Origin: Metabacillus_B sp050107715
GTDB lineage: Bacteria > Bacillota > Bacilli > Bacillales > Bacillaceae
Direction of reading: 5' to 3'
Length of the DNA stretch: 64,000 nucleotides
NCBI RefSeq assembly: GCF_050107715.1
Contig: NZ_JBNILN010000001.1
Span: 186,001-250,000 of the forward strand
This document shows, one piece after another, positions 50,957-60,296 of this stretch. The notes beneath the pieces are model-generated. The model was not told the DNA's origin, searched no databases, and worked only from the letters and a program-made list of their open reading frames with translations. The translations under genes and the position numbers were made by a program. The stretch's first letter is position 1; each line of letters begins with the position of its first letter.

Positions 50957-52549
50957 TTATTTGGATGAACTCCACGTGCCTGTTCTCCTTGGATCAGCTG
51001 CGCCGGACACCTTTTGGCTTTTCTTATCTATAGTCAAGGCCATAACGCCTCCATAATAAAAAGGTGATTTCTTCACCCGGACATCATAGCCGCGATCTTC
51101 AAGCTTGTCCCGGACGTTTTCCGGATAACCCGGTTCCATCGTAATCTCGTTATCTTCAATATAAAAACGCCGTTCGTTTATAGCTGCCTGCCATGATGAA
51201 TCAAAATATTCTCTTTGAATCAATACCTGTGCAAGAACCGTTGGAATCCTCTTTCCTCCAGGTGTTCCGATGCCGACGATTTCTTCATCATTTTCGAGAA
51301 TGACAGGGGATGTATAATTGTTAGGGCGTTTTCCCGGCTCAAGCCGGTTCACTGAGTCCTTCTCATCGCTAAAGTTGCTTAGCGAATTGTTCATAAAAAC
51401 GCCGTTTACTTGTTTTTTTGAACCAAAAAACTCCCCGAGCGTATTTGTGACCGAAATCATTGTACCTTCTTTATCTTTAATCACAAAATGAGTGGTATTG
51501 TCATGGTCCTCTTCGTCTGCTTCTGAATTATTCACTTCGATATCGAAAGATGCTTTATCAAAATCCATATCATCTGCCATGTTTTTCAGATGCTCATCCG
51601 ATAATAGCCGGTCAGCATCCACTTCCCCGAATGCCGGATCTTGGATCTCTGTAATGCGTTCATGATACGAATGCTTCGTAAACTCTCCTATTAAATGAGT
51701 AGAATTGGTCACTTTATTGGATTGAAATTCTCCTTTATACAAATCAGCCAGTCTTGCGATTTGCAGAAGAGAAATCCCTCCAGCCGGCGGAGGAGATGTC
51801 ATGATCCTGTACTCTCCAAATTTTCCTTCCAGCGGTATTTCTTCTTTTACTTCATAATCCTCTAAGTCCTCTGCAGTTACGCTGTCCATTTCCTTCGTAA
51901 AGGCATCTCCCAATTCTCCCTCATAAAACCCTTTGCTCCCGTGATTCTGAATTCGCTTTAGTGTTTCAGCAAGCTCCCGCTGTTTGATGACTTCATTTTT
52001 CTTTACAGCCTTTCCGTCAGGGTAAAAAGCTTCGGGCAGCTGTCCGTCAAATTGATCCTCCGCATCGATCAGCCGCTGAGAGAGAAATTCGTCAGCTTTA
52101 AACCCTTTGGAAGCATAGTGAATGGCCGGGTTAAGAAGCTGATCCATCTCCATCTTCCCCTGCTCCCTGTGAGCATGCTCAAGTCCTTTTATAAATCCGG
52201 GAACCGCGATTTGATCCTTTGAATCTTTCCCATCCTTTGGGGCGGAATTTTTGTAATCATATACCTTTTTCAAGTTCTTTTCAGGATTATAAACGATCAT
52301 CATCCCGCCGCCACCGGGACCAGAGCCATAGGGCTCTGTAACACCAAGCACATAAGAAACCGCCACCGCAGCATCCATCGCATTTCCGCCGCTGTTCATC
52401 ACTTCCATGCCTGCCTTTACAGCCAGCGGATGGTTGGCACTGACAGCCGCTTCTCCTTCAAATGATTTCTTTAGCAGTCCGGATTGTGCAACGAGCAAAA
52501 TGACAATGAGCAGGATTGCCAGTGCTGTCCAGAGCCTTTTCTTTCTCAT
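50957..52549 (-). CDS. capD: Capsule transpeptidase CapD (gamma-glutamyltransferase family)
   Basis: 530 residues from ATG 52549. An N-terminal membrane helix, then the gamma-glutamyltransferase Ntn-hydrolase fold: SANHPLAVKAGMEVMNSGGN, and the self-cleavage threonine T352 in DNTTHFVIKD, the number used in B. anthracis CapD. GTPGGKRIPTVLAQV is the end motif. CapD splits poly-gamma-glutamate and links it to peptidoglycan. The position between capA and capE is the capBCADE order. Start chosen over upstream codons that overlap capA. Confidence 0.9.
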   Translation of the reverse strand: MRKKRLWTALAILLIVILLVAQSGLLKKSFEGEAAVSANHPLAVKAGMEVMNSGGNAMDAAVAVSYVLGVTEPYGSGPGGGGMMIVYNPEKNLKKVYDYKNSAPKDGKDSKDQIAVPGFIKGLEHAHREQGKMEMDQLLNPAIHYASKGFKADEFLSQRLIDAEDQFDGQLPEAFYPDGKAVKKNEVIKQRELAETLKRIQNHGSKGFYEGELGDAFTKEMDSVTAEDLEDYEVKEEIPLEGKFGEYRIMTSPPPAGGISLLQIARLADLYKGEFQSNKVTNSTHLIGEFTKHSYHERITEIQDPAFGEVDADRLLSDEHLKNMADDMDFDKASFDIEVNNSEADEEDHDNTTHFVIKDKEGTMISVTNTLGEFFGSKKQVNGVFMNNSLSNFSDEKDSVNRLEPGKRPNNYTSPVILENDEEIVGIGTPGGKRIPTVLAQVLIQREYFDSSWQAAINERRFYIEDNEITMEPGYPENVRDKLEDRGYDVRVKKSPFYYGGVMALTIDKKSQKVSGAADPRRTGTWSSSK

Positions 52550-52562
52550 TTGCATCCCTGCT

Positions 52563-53720
52563 TTAATCGAGTTTATTTGAGAAGTCTTTTTCAAAGACCA
52601 GCTTCCCGTCCTCTTCATGCCAGTCCAGATTGTGAGAATCCTTCGTAAGCTGAGCTTTCATTTTTTTCATTTGAAGCTGATTCATCTCACGGATCGGAGC
52701 AGGCTGAGCTCCTTTAATTTCCAGAGGCGTCAGTTCAAATCTTGCTTTTCCGTCCTCCATCAGCCTCATTTGGGCAATGGCGCTCTCCCTCGTTCTCGTC
52801 CATCCCTGGTCAAAGATAAAGTTTCCGAGGCTATAGAAAATGACACTGTCCTTATACACCTCGACAGGAGAGAGGACATGCGGGTGGTGGCCGATGACCA
52901 CATCAGCTCCTGCATCCGCGAGCGCTTTAGCCAGATCTTTTTGCCGGGGATGGGGATCCGTATCATACTCCTGTCCCCAATGCGCATGAACAAATACAAA
53001 ATCGGCATTTTTCTTGGCTTCTGCAATCATGGGAACAAAGTTATCCGGCTCCATAGCCAGGACTCCGCTGTTGTATTCGGTCGCATTTGAACCTTCAGCG
53101 TAGACATCTGTAAAACCCAGGGTCGCTACTTTCAAGCCGTTGTAGTTTTCGTAATGGATGGATTTTTTGGCATCCTTTAAGTTTGATCCTGCTCCAACAG
53201 CCCCGATCCCATGTTCTTTAAGTGTCTCTTTCGTATCATATAAGCCTTGTACGTTGTAATCCATCGCATGGGTGTTCGCTAAGCTGACAGCTGTAAAATT
53301 CATGTTTTGGAGAGTCCTGGCTGTCTGTTTATCCGTCTTAAGCTGAATATGCTTTGATTCATTTTTCGGGAGTTTCTCATCCAGGACAATGGGATGGTCA
53401 AAGTTTGCTGTGATGTAGTCAGAATTCTGCAGCAGCGGCTTCACATGCTGAAACAAATAATCCTGGCCTTTCACTTCGGTAACTTTTTCCACATTCCGGC
53501 CCATCATGACGTCTCCCATGAACGAAGCTGTAAATACCTCATCTTCATATTGCGTTACCGCCGGAGCCGGGGGCCTCTCAGCGAAAGAGAACCCGAACAT
53601 AACTGCAGCGGCAACTACAAGCCCTATTACAGCGTGGGTCTTTGAGTTCCGGCGGTTCTTTTTAATAAACCGCAAGAGCTTTTCTTCAAAATTCAGCTCT
53701 TTTCCTGGTGGCTTGCTCAC
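52563..53720 (-). CDS. capA: Poly-gamma-glutamate synthesis protein CapA/PgsA
   Basis: 385 residues. A short N-terminal cytoplasmic part and one membrane helix (VIGLVVAAAVMFGFSF), then a metallophosphoesterase-like CapA domain: FMGDVMMGRNVE, NFDHPIV, LANTHAMDYNVQGL, and VIGHHPHVLSP. CapA is needed for polymer export. It follows capC by 13 bases. Confidence 0.93.
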   Translation of the reverse strand: MSKPPGKELNFEEKLLRFIKKNRRNSKTHAVIGLVVAAAVMFGFSFAERPPAPAVTQYEDEVFTASFMGDVMMGRNVEKVTEVKGQDYLFQHVKPLLQNSDYITANFDHPIVLDEKLPKNESKHIQLKTDKQTARTLQNMNFTAVSLANTHAMDYNVQGLYDTKETLKEHGIGAVGAGSNLKDAKKSIHYENYNGLKVATLGFTDVYAEGSNATEYNSGVLAMEPDNFVPMIAEAKKNADFVFVHAHWGQEYDTDPHPRQKDLAKALADAGADVVIGHHPHVLSPVEVYKDSVIFYSLGNFIFDQGWTRTRESAIAQMRLMEDGKARFELTPLEIKGAQPAPIREMNQLQMKKMKAQLTKDSHNLDWHEEDGKLVFEKDFSNKLD

Positions 53721-53733
53721 ATTTCAACCCCCT

Positions 53734-54183
53734 TTATATAATGTAGTAAAGTGTCATCAGCAGGAATGTAGCACCGCTCAGCAGCAGCGTACTGCCAATT
53801 GTAAGGGCCATTCCCTGCTTCTGCATCGTATTGGCAATCAAGCCGGGCACAATGATGCCGATCCCCCTGAATTCAAATATTTCAAAGGGAAGAATCGGAT
53901 AAGTATAATCAAAAGCGAGCTTTAAAAGAATCCCTACCGTAAGCATCGCCGCAAATTTTCTTCTCCCATAAAGAATCACGACTTTCGCAATGCCATAGGT
54001 AACAATTAGATAAGTAAGCAAACTGATAAAAAAGACAACAGCCAGGAAAACAGGCTGGTCAAAAACGAGAGCCAGGTAGCCGGGTACAATCAATCCGGCG
54101 GGTATGATCCCCGTTTTTTCAGTAAACAGCAAGCTTAGCAGTACCCCCAATACGAGGGCTATGTATAAATCAGAACCGAACAA
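53734..54183 (-). CDS. capC: Poly-gamma-glutamate synthesis membrane protein CapC/PgsC
   Basis: 149 residues, almost all hydrophobic, starting MFGSDLYIALVLGVLLSLLF with LIVPGYLALVFDQP in the second helix, the CapC signature. It forms part of the membrane synthetase with CapB and CapA. 11 bases after capB. Confidence 0.95.
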   Translation of the reverse strand: MFGSDLYIALVLGVLLSLLFTEKTGIIPAGLIVPGYLALVFDQPVFLAVVFFISLLTYLIVTYGIAKVVILYGRRKFAAMLTVGILLKLAFDYTYPILPFEIFEFRGIGIIVPGLIANTMQKQGMALTIGSTLLLSGATFLLMTLYYII

Positions 54184-54194
54184 TGACTCTCCTC

Positions 54195-55376
54195 CTAACT
54201 GACAATCTGCTTTATTTTATACTCTTCTAATTGTTCGATAAGCGGTGTTGCAGCACCGTGAATATTTCCTACTCCATATATTGCCCGCCCACTCATCATC
54301 GGCTCGAGCACAGCCAAAATCTCATTAGTGGAATAGCCTTCAAGATTGTGAAAATTGCCGGCAGGAATGTTACCGGCTTGATAGGAATCTTCTATCGGCT
54401 GCGTTGTATCTCCAATGATGACTACGTCTCCGGCTGGAATAAACGGCAGGACATCGTGCGCGAATTGTATGGTCCGGTCTACGCGGTCATGCCGGCAATT
54501 CATAATAACCACAGCATTTTCTGTTGGATAGCCAAGATCTTCCACTCTTTTCCAAATGTTAATGGTAGAAGAAGCATCATTCGCTGCAAATCCATTAACA
54601 AAGAAGCCTGGATTCGCTGCATCTGCTAAAGGGAGGATTTTCATTGCCCCCGGATCGGGTGGAGCATTGAGCATGCCTCTGAATGCTGTTTTCTCATCAA
54701 TTCCCAATGCGTCCGCTACTGCGAGTGCCAGAGAGGCATTATCAGGAAAAACCATATATTCAAAGCTTTTTAAAAATTGCTCGGAAATTCTGGTATTGTC
54801 ACATACAATCAATGTCGAGTTACGCTTCTCTGCTTCTTTCCGGTAATAATCAATATAAGGGCTCTCATTTACGATGACATGCCCGTTATGCGGAATGGTT
54901 GCGACAAACGCTTCAGCCACTTCATCAAGCGTCGGTCCCATGACATCCATATGATCTTCCAGTACGTTGACGATAAGACCGATATTTGCCTGCAGCATAT
55001 CCTCCTGAAAAATAACCTGGTAATCAGGATTAACTGCCATACACTCGCTGACGAGTGCTTCAGCCTTCAGATCGTAAACTTCGTGAATGACACGTTTTTG
55101 TTCCCCAATGTTCGGGCCTTCCGGTCTCCTGACGATTGGCTTTTCTTCTCTCGTGTTCCAGTACATCATCCTTGCATCGGTACCAGTCGTTTTGCCGACC
55201 GTCTTGTATCCGGCTTCTTTGACAACACCGTAGATCAGTCTGGTTACCGTTGATTTGCCGCGGATTCCATTAATATTAATCCGGACCGGAATGGAATCAA
55301 TCCGCTTTTGGTGGCGGCGCTTTTCAATCATTCCCAGCAGCAGAACGAAAACAGCGGCCGCTAAAATGACCCACAC
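54195..55376 (-). CDS. capB: Poly-gamma-glutamate synthetase CapB/PgsB
   Basis: 393 residues, with an N-terminal membrane helix and the Mur-ligase-like amide ligase core: INGIRGKSTVTRLIYGVV is the ATP-binding loop, and NVLEDHMDVMGPTLDEVAEA and NCRHDRVDRTIQF are further family motifs. It polymerises glutamate on ATP. First gene of capBCADE. 55377-55860 upstream shows no gene or clear promoter. Confidence 0.95.
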   Translation of the reverse strand: MWVILAAAVFVLLLGMIEKRRHQKRIDSIPVRININGIRGKSTVTRLIYGVVKEAGYKTVGKTTGTDARMMYWNTREEKPIVRRPEGPNIGEQKRVIHEVYDLKAEALVSECMAVNPDYQVIFQEDMLQANIGLIVNVLEDHMDVMGPTLDEVAEAFVATIPHNGHVIVNESPYIDYYRKEAEKRNSTLIVCDNTRISEQFLKSFEYMVFPDNASLALAVADALGIDEKTAFRGMLNAPPDPGAMKILPLADAANPGFFVNGFAANDASSTINIWKRVEDLGYPTENAVVIMNCRHDRVDRTIQFAHDVLPFIPAGDVVIIGDTTQPIEDSYQAGNIPAGNFHNLEGYSTNEILAVLEPMMSGRAIYGVGNIHGAATPLIEQLEEYKIKQIVS

Positions 55377-55874
55377 GTAACCTCATCTCCTCTTAACGTT
55401 TTCATCAGCACTTTTTAATTAACCCATGTCTACTGTATGGATTTAGCGGCAGGAATAACAGATGATAAAAGTTACAAGTCCTTTTTCTGTTTCTTTCGCC
55501 GAACCATGTGCTTCGGCTCAATTATTTAGATTTTTCTAACATTTAAAGCGCTCCAGGAATTACGATTTCCATCCATCCCCCCCTTTGAATAGGAGTTTTG
55601 AAGATTTTCTGCCCCTTCAACTTCTTCTATTTTTTTCCTTCATTGAAAGCACAAGGATATCTCTAGATCTTTTCTCACTTTGTAAAGGAATGTAAAAATT
55701 TGCAGATCGGGACGAAATGAGCGCTCTCAATATGGAAGGGTTTACATACAGACTAAAACCAATCAATGTAGTTCCTTTTACTTGAGGTGCCCCTCCATTG
55801 TGTCTATGAAAAGGAATGAACAGGAGTCTAATTTCCTCTGATATGTTAAGGGATTAAAAAAGGGATAGGAAAGA

Positions 55875-56101
55875 ATGAATACGGCCATTTGTAAGCTTAA
55901 AGAATATTTTCGGATGGATAAAGCCGCCGTTTCAGGTACAAAAAAACCCAGGATTGCTCTGCACACACCAGCAGGCATTCGTGGGGTGATACTACAATCT
56001 TGGAAGGTGCTTTTTATTCTTTCAAAAATACTTTTGAGCCGACAGCCTGCGAATGGATAAAAGCTGATTCCCGCCCTGTTGCTTTCCATGCCGTTCAGTC
56101 T
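55875..56101 (+). pseudogene. Frameshifted ORF remnant
   Basis: AGGAAAGA precedes ATG 55875 and 61 residues are readable (MNTAICKLKEYFRMDKAAVS onward). Near 55981 (CGTGGGGTGATAC) a shift to another frame would continue GDTTILEGAFYSFKNTFEPT to a TGA at 56099. The joined product is about 75 residues of no known family. One base change could explain it, or this may simply be two chance frames. Confidence 0.35.
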
Positions 56102-56134
56102 GGTTTTGTTTTGTCCTGACCCAATCACCACAGC

Positions 56135-56313
56135 GCTGCGTCCCAATCGCCTGTACCGAAGAGCAGCACTCTGGCAGCCTTTCTTTCAGAATAAGAAAAC
56201 TTCGCCTTCATGGAGAGACTCGCAAGACCGGGAATCCAGTCTTCTTTTAGAAACTCACTCCACCGATCAGGCCAGCCCTTTTAGCCCCGCTTCTTTTTAG
56301 GCCTGCTTGGCAC
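56135..56313 (-). pseudogene. Small ORF interrupted by a stop codon
   Basis: On the minus strand, GTG at 56313 after AAAGGAAATA reads MPSRPKKKRG, then an in-frame TAA, and then KGWPDRWSEFLKEDWIPGLA and further Lys/Ala-rich sequence to a TGA. A single-base change would give about 58 residues. No family recognised; it lies 58 bases downstream of the methyltransferase. Confidence 0.3.
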
Positions 56314-56371
56314 TATTTCCTTTCAATAATTCCGATGCTCGTTTCAGGCACCCTGGTTGTCTGCAAAATGC

Positions 56372-57367
56372 TTAATCACCGTGTTTTTGCATACAGACGG
56401 CGAACCATCCTCCTTCTTTTACGACAGGACGGACCGAGGACACATTCATGCCAGCCTCGGCTGCCATCTCTTTCATGTCTTTTTCAGAGGGAATGGGGTG
56501 AAGATTCTCAAATGCTGAGAAGAAGCTGTTAAAGGCACTGGAAAATTGTTTCCCGTATTTCGCATGGCTCATCGGAGTAATGATTGCCATTCCGCCTCCC
56601 TCTTCAAGCCAGCTCGCCGCTTTTTTCAGCAGCAGGCTCCGCCTTTCCTGCGGAACATAATGAAGAAGATTATTAAAGAGGACCAAATCTTTTTTGGAAG
56701 GATTCTCCCATTCAAACGCATCCTTGCATTCAATATGCAGGTCCGGGTAATCCCGGCACCTCGTTCTTGCTTCATTTGCCACTCCTTCATTCAATTCAAT
56801 TCCTGTCAGCTTTAGTGCGGGAAAATCTCTTGCAAGTCTTTTTAAATAACCGGCATGGCCACAGCCGACATCAAGGATGCTTTTTGCTCCCGTTTTCCTG
56901 ACAAGATGATGAATTGCCGGATATGCCACCTGCTCCAGAATGGAGGAGGTTTGAGCCACTACTTCCCCGTGCTGCTCATGATCGAAGGTCTTTTTTTCTT
57001 CACTTCTCATGATCGCAGGATAGCTGAGCAATGCAGGGATATGAAGCTCCATCATTTCTTTAAGTATGACCCCGGTCGATAAGGGGTTTTTCTTCGCAGA
57101 AGGAAGCATAAAGCTTCTGGAAGTTCTAAATCTTCCTTTAGAGGCTTTTCTCATATACCGGATCGAGAGTCCGACTTCCATCCAGCGCTCCAGCAGATCT
57201 TTCTGCAAAGAATGCTGCCGGGCGACTTCTGCAATTGTCTTCGGTTTGCGAAAGTACTCATAAAGATCCAGCTCGTACCCGATATAAGCGTGCCACGTAT
57301 AAAGAAACGGCATGTTTCGCTTCATCCAGCCTTTAGCCTTAAGCACTCTCACATAATCATTCAGCAC
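56372..57367 (-). CDS. Class I SAM-dependent methyltransferase
   Basis: 331 residues from GTG 57367, 8 bases after GGAGG, overlapping the end of the monooxygenase gene by 11 bases. A helical N-terminal domain (about 110 residues, with TIAEVARQHSLQKDLLERWM, a winged-helix-like dimerisation part) precedes motif I SILDVGCGHAGYLKRLA and LVLFNNLLHYVPQERRSLL. This layout is that of small-molecule O- or C-methyltransferases. Coupled to the flavin monooxygenase, so it likely modifies the same aromatic or lipid-like product. Confidence 0.85.
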   Translation of the reverse strand: MLNDYVRVLKAKGWMKRNMPFLYTWHAYIGYELDLYEYFRKPKTIAEVARQHSLQKDLLERWMEVGLSIRYMRKASKGRFRTSRSFMLPSAKKNPLSTGVILKEMMELHIPALLSYPAIMRSEEKKTFDHEQHGEVVAQTSSILEQVAYPAIHHLVRKTGAKSILDVGCGHAGYLKRLARDFPALKLTGIELNEGVANEARTRCRDYPDLHIECKDAFEWENPSKKDLVLFNNLLHYVPQERRSLLLKKAASWLEEGGGMAIITPMSHAKYGKQFSSAFNSFFSAFENLHPIPSEKDMKEMAAEAGMNVSSVRPVVKEGGWFAVCMQKHGD

Positions 57368-58688
57368 CGTGCTTTCCTCCCCGTGTTCTCCAAGGATAGT
57401 CCAAATCCTGATGGAACATGTATTTTTTTTGAAGATGGGCTGGATCCGAAGAAGATCTGGCTGGAAATAACCCAATCTGAATCATGCGGTCAAGAGCATT
57501 TTCCCGCCAAATTCCAAGCCCGGAAACATTCAGCATCTGCTTCGTATGAAGCCAGTCATCCTTAGTGGTTTGGATAATGCCTTTTTTTCTAAAGGCAGGG
57601 AAATACGTAAGCGGCTTCGAATAAGTGAGCGCTGAAAAATGGCTTAAGTTCAGCACGTGACTCGTTCTCGGCTTTCTCACCCTTTCATACCACTTCAAGC
57701 ATTCTGGTATTGTATTCCCAGTAGAGTACATCCAGCACAGGAGCTCACCTAAAATATCTCCGTCCTGGATAGCCAGATTCATCCCCTCTCCTGCCATCGG
57801 ATGCACACTGTGAGCCGCATCTCCAACAAGTGCGATTCTTCCCTCTACATATCGGCTTGCATGATACCTTACAGGAATCATCAGCTGGATTTCACGCCAT
57901 CCCTTAATCTCATCCACGTACCCATCCAATTCAGGACATAGCTCTTTATAGCATTGGTGAAAATACCCAATCCCTTTATCCTTCATTTCCTTATAGCTGC
58001 CTGCCGGAATCAGGTAGACCGTCCTGACACGCTGGCCGGGGAGAGGAAAGAGGCCAAGGAAGCCTTTAGAAAAAGAGATCATCTTTCCTTCGTTTAAATG
58101 AGCAGGTCTTCCAAAAGAGACCGTCAGAAAATGGTGGTCATACGTCTGTTCCTTTATCTCTGTCTTCATCGAATCTCTCGTTTTGGATCTCCGTCCCTCC
58201 GCCCCAATAATAAAGTCCGCTTCAATCGTCTTTTCTTTCCCTTCGTAACTGACTGCCGCTTTATGCTGATCCGTAAATCCTCTGAATCTTGCAGGCTGCA
58301 GATAATGAAAAGCAGGGTAGGCTTCTGCTGCATGTAAAAGGATTTCCTTCAATGTTTCATGCGGAATCATGAGTGAGTACGAAAACACGCTCTCTACCAT
58401 TCCATAATCCATACTCGCATGGCCGATTTCCTCGTACAGCTGCCCTCTCTTTTTCATTTCATGTATATCAATACGGTGGATGCGATGACCGCAGGATTCT
58501 ACTTTTCCGATTAAACCGAGGGCCTTGAAAATTTCCAGGCTTTTCGGCTGAAGGAGCTCCCCTTTGTACAGATGAGTCCCGCTTTTCGCCTGTTCTGCCA
58601 CGGTCACATCAATGCCGCACATGGCGAGTTTTAAAGCAACCGTCAGGCCTCCGACACCTCCGCCAATAACGAGCACACTTGTCCTCAA
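57357..58688 (-). CDS. FAD-dependent monooxygenase
   Basis: 443 residues from TTG 58688, 7 bases after AGGAGG. PHBH-type flavoprotein: VLVIGGGVGGLTVALKLAM (FAD), then FIIGAEGRRSKTRDSM and IALVGDAAHSVHPMAGEGMN (second FAD site). Such enzymes hydroxylate aromatic or polyketide substrates with NAD(P)H and O2. Followed by the methyltransferase with an 11-base overlap. No polyketide synthase gene is present in this window. A start at an upstream ATG lacks a ribosome site. Confidence 0.88.
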   Translation of the reverse strand: MRTSVLVIGGGVGGLTVALKLAMCGIDVTVAEQAKSGTHLYKGELLQPKSLEIFKALGLIGKVESCGHRIHRIDIHEMKKRGQLYEEIGHASMDYGMVESVFSYSLMIPHETLKEILLHAAEAYPAFHYLQPARFRGFTDQHKAAVSYEGKEKTIEADFIIGAEGRRSKTRDSMKTEIKEQTYDHHFLTVSFGRPAHLNEGKMISFSKGFLGLFPLPGQRVRTVYLIPAGSYKEMKDKGIGYFHQCYKELCPELDGYVDEIKGWREIQLMIPVRYHASRYVEGRIALVGDAAHSVHPMAGEGMNLAIQDGDILGELLCWMYSTGNTIPECLKWYERVRKPRTSHVLNLSHFSALTYSKPLTYFPAFRKKGIIQTTKDDWLHTKQMLNVSGLGIWRENALDRMIQIGLFPARSSSDPAHLQKKYMFHQDLDYPWRTRGGKHGAE

Positions 58689-58775
58689 TTGCCCACCTCC
58701 TATATGATTTTTTTCAGCCAATTGACAGAATATGTAGTATGATAGTAGAAGGGATTAACTGAAAGGTTGTGTACG

Positions 58776-59810
58776 ATGGAAAACGAAATTAAATCCTTCA
58801 CGGACAACACCATTAAGGTTGGCGGCTTGGAGTTCAGCTGGAATCTTGATGAGGGTGTTTTTAAATATGAGAAAGATGATGCGGTCCTTTTTTGGATCGA
58901 TTCTGCGATGAGAATTCTTTTTGATACGATCGAAGAGATTTCCGGCGACAAAGCCGCCTCCGTTGTTCTGGAAACGGCCGGTTTCAGACAGGGAATAATA
59001 GTAGGAGACTATTTTAAAAGCCAACGCCTTACATTGAATGAAGTAGCAGCTGTTCTTCCCAACACGTATGCTTCCGCCGGATGGGGTAAAATGGAGATTT
59101 CCCAGGTCAATCATGCCCGGAAAACCGCCATTATCCAAGTAAAAGACAGCTGGGAATTTAAAATAAACCGCGCTCAGGGAAAAACAAACCGGGGAACGTT
59201 CATCCCAGGACATTTTGCAGGAATCCTGACAGGTTTGTTTGGTGTTAATATCTGGTATAAGGTCATAAAGAGCCAGATTGAGGGTGATGCTTATTGCGAA
59301 TTTGAATATTTCCCTTCCGCCACAACAGTTCAGCAGAATATTCATGAATATGCACGACAGGAACAATCTGACCAAATCAGAAAGCTTGAGCATTTAGTGG
59401 AAGAACGCACCCATGACCTGAACATACTGATCAGAGAAATTTCCTCTCCGATCATACCCGTACTTGAAGGCATCGTTGTCGTTCCTCTTATAGGGAAATA
59501 CGATGAACAGCGCTCTTACGACCTTGTACAGCGCACCCTTCAGAACCTTCCTGCCCAAAAAGCTCAATATATGGTCCTGGATCTGACGGCAATGAGCGAA
59601 GACGTTACAAAAGGAACCGTTGAGTTTATCGATAAGCTTGCAACATCCGCATCGTTAATCGGCATAAAAACGGTTTTGGTCGGGATTTCACCTGATTTTG
59701 CGATTTCGATTGCTAAATCAGAATACAACCTGTCAGCTTTCCATTGCTTCAGTACTTTGCAGCACGGTATATACTTTGCTCTGTCCGAACAGGGACGGCA
59801 CATTATTTAA
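58776..59810 (+). CDS. V4R-like sensor / STAS domain protein (RsbR-like)
   Basis: 344 residues from ATG 58776, 9 bases after AAAGG; GTG 58767 is an alternative. Residues 1-190 look like a V4R/XylR-N ligand domain (GHFAGILTGLFGVNIWYKVI, then GDAYCEFEYFP). A short coiled coil (about 195-222, QEQSDQIRKLEHLVEERTHD) links it to a C-terminal STAS domain (PVLEGIVVVPLIGKYD; VLDLTAMSEDVTKGTVEFID; GIKTVLVGISPDFA). This resembles RsbR-type stressosome subunits with a different sensor head. Divergent from the monooxygenase gene with 87 bases between. Confidence 0.82.
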   Translation: MENEIKSFTDNTIKVGGLEFSWNLDEGVFKYEKDDAVLFWIDSAMRILFDTIEEISGDKAASVVLETAGFRQGIIVGDYFKSQRLTLNEVAAVLPNTYASAGWGKMEISQVNHARKTAIIQVKDSWEFKINRAQGKTNRGTFIPGHFAGILTGLFGVNIWYKVIKSQIEGDAYCEFEYFPSATTVQQNIHEYARQEQSDQIRKLEHLVEERTHDLNILIREISSPIIPVLEGIVVVPLIGKYDEQRSYDLVQRTLQNLPAQKAQYMVLDLTAMSEDVTKGTVEFIDKLATSASLIGIKTVLVGISPDFAISIAKSEYNLSAFHCFSTLQHGIYFALSEQGRHII

Positions 59811-59822
59811 GCCAGATTTCAT

Positions 59823-59852
59823 TGCCTTCTGAATCATTCAGAAGGCTTTTAT
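59823..59852. terminator. Bidirectional terminator between the STAS gene and small ORF
   Basis: GCCTTCTGAATCATTCAGAAGGC is a perfect stem with T run on the plus strand and an A-rich opposite side. Confidence 0.85.
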
Positions 59853-60049
59853 CTGTTTGTTTTAATGTGCTCGCATTCGTAATCCCCAAGCTCAAACCGG
59901 TCAAGCATTTGCTTGTACGCTGCGATTTTCCCCTCCAATCTGGCTCTGTCTGTGTCTCCCCAATCCTTTGAGCCAAGCTCTTCACATAATTCCTCTGCTG
60001 TTGTTTTTAAATAGGTTGCAATCGCAGATTCGTTAAACGTATTCACCAT
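59849..60049 (-). CDS. Small acidic protein of unknown function
   Basis: 66 residues from ATG 60049, 7 bases after GGAGGAAC; a long upstream open frame is repeat and intergenic sequence. MVNTFNESAIATYLKTTAEE and GDTDRARLEGKIAAYKQMLD suggest two helices. No signal peptide, no family recognised. Convergent with the STAS gene. Confidence 0.7.
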   Translation of the reverse strand: MVNTFNESAIATYLKTTAEELCEELGSKDWGDTDRARLEGKIAAYKQMLDRFELGDYECEHIKTNR

Positions 60050-60296
60050 GGTTGTTCCTCCTCCCTGTATTATTCTGGATAATACCCTATAGATAACGCT
60101 TTCAAAACGTGGAACCTTCATCATAAGCGGTTGGAAGCATGGCTTTCCTGATCCTAAGGGGAGTTTGCATGACGTTCTGGATAGTGGGGGGAGGAAAATA
60201 CTAGATTCCGCTGAGTGATCTAAACGAGGCTGACTTAGCATGAGCACTGCAGACCAAACATGAATTGCCCCACCTTGTCGAATCCTCCCGAAAAGT

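Noticed and set aside
55778..56146. 122-residue frame before the degraded ORFs
   Set aside because: No ribosome site, poor composition, overlaps the plus-strand remnant; not believed.
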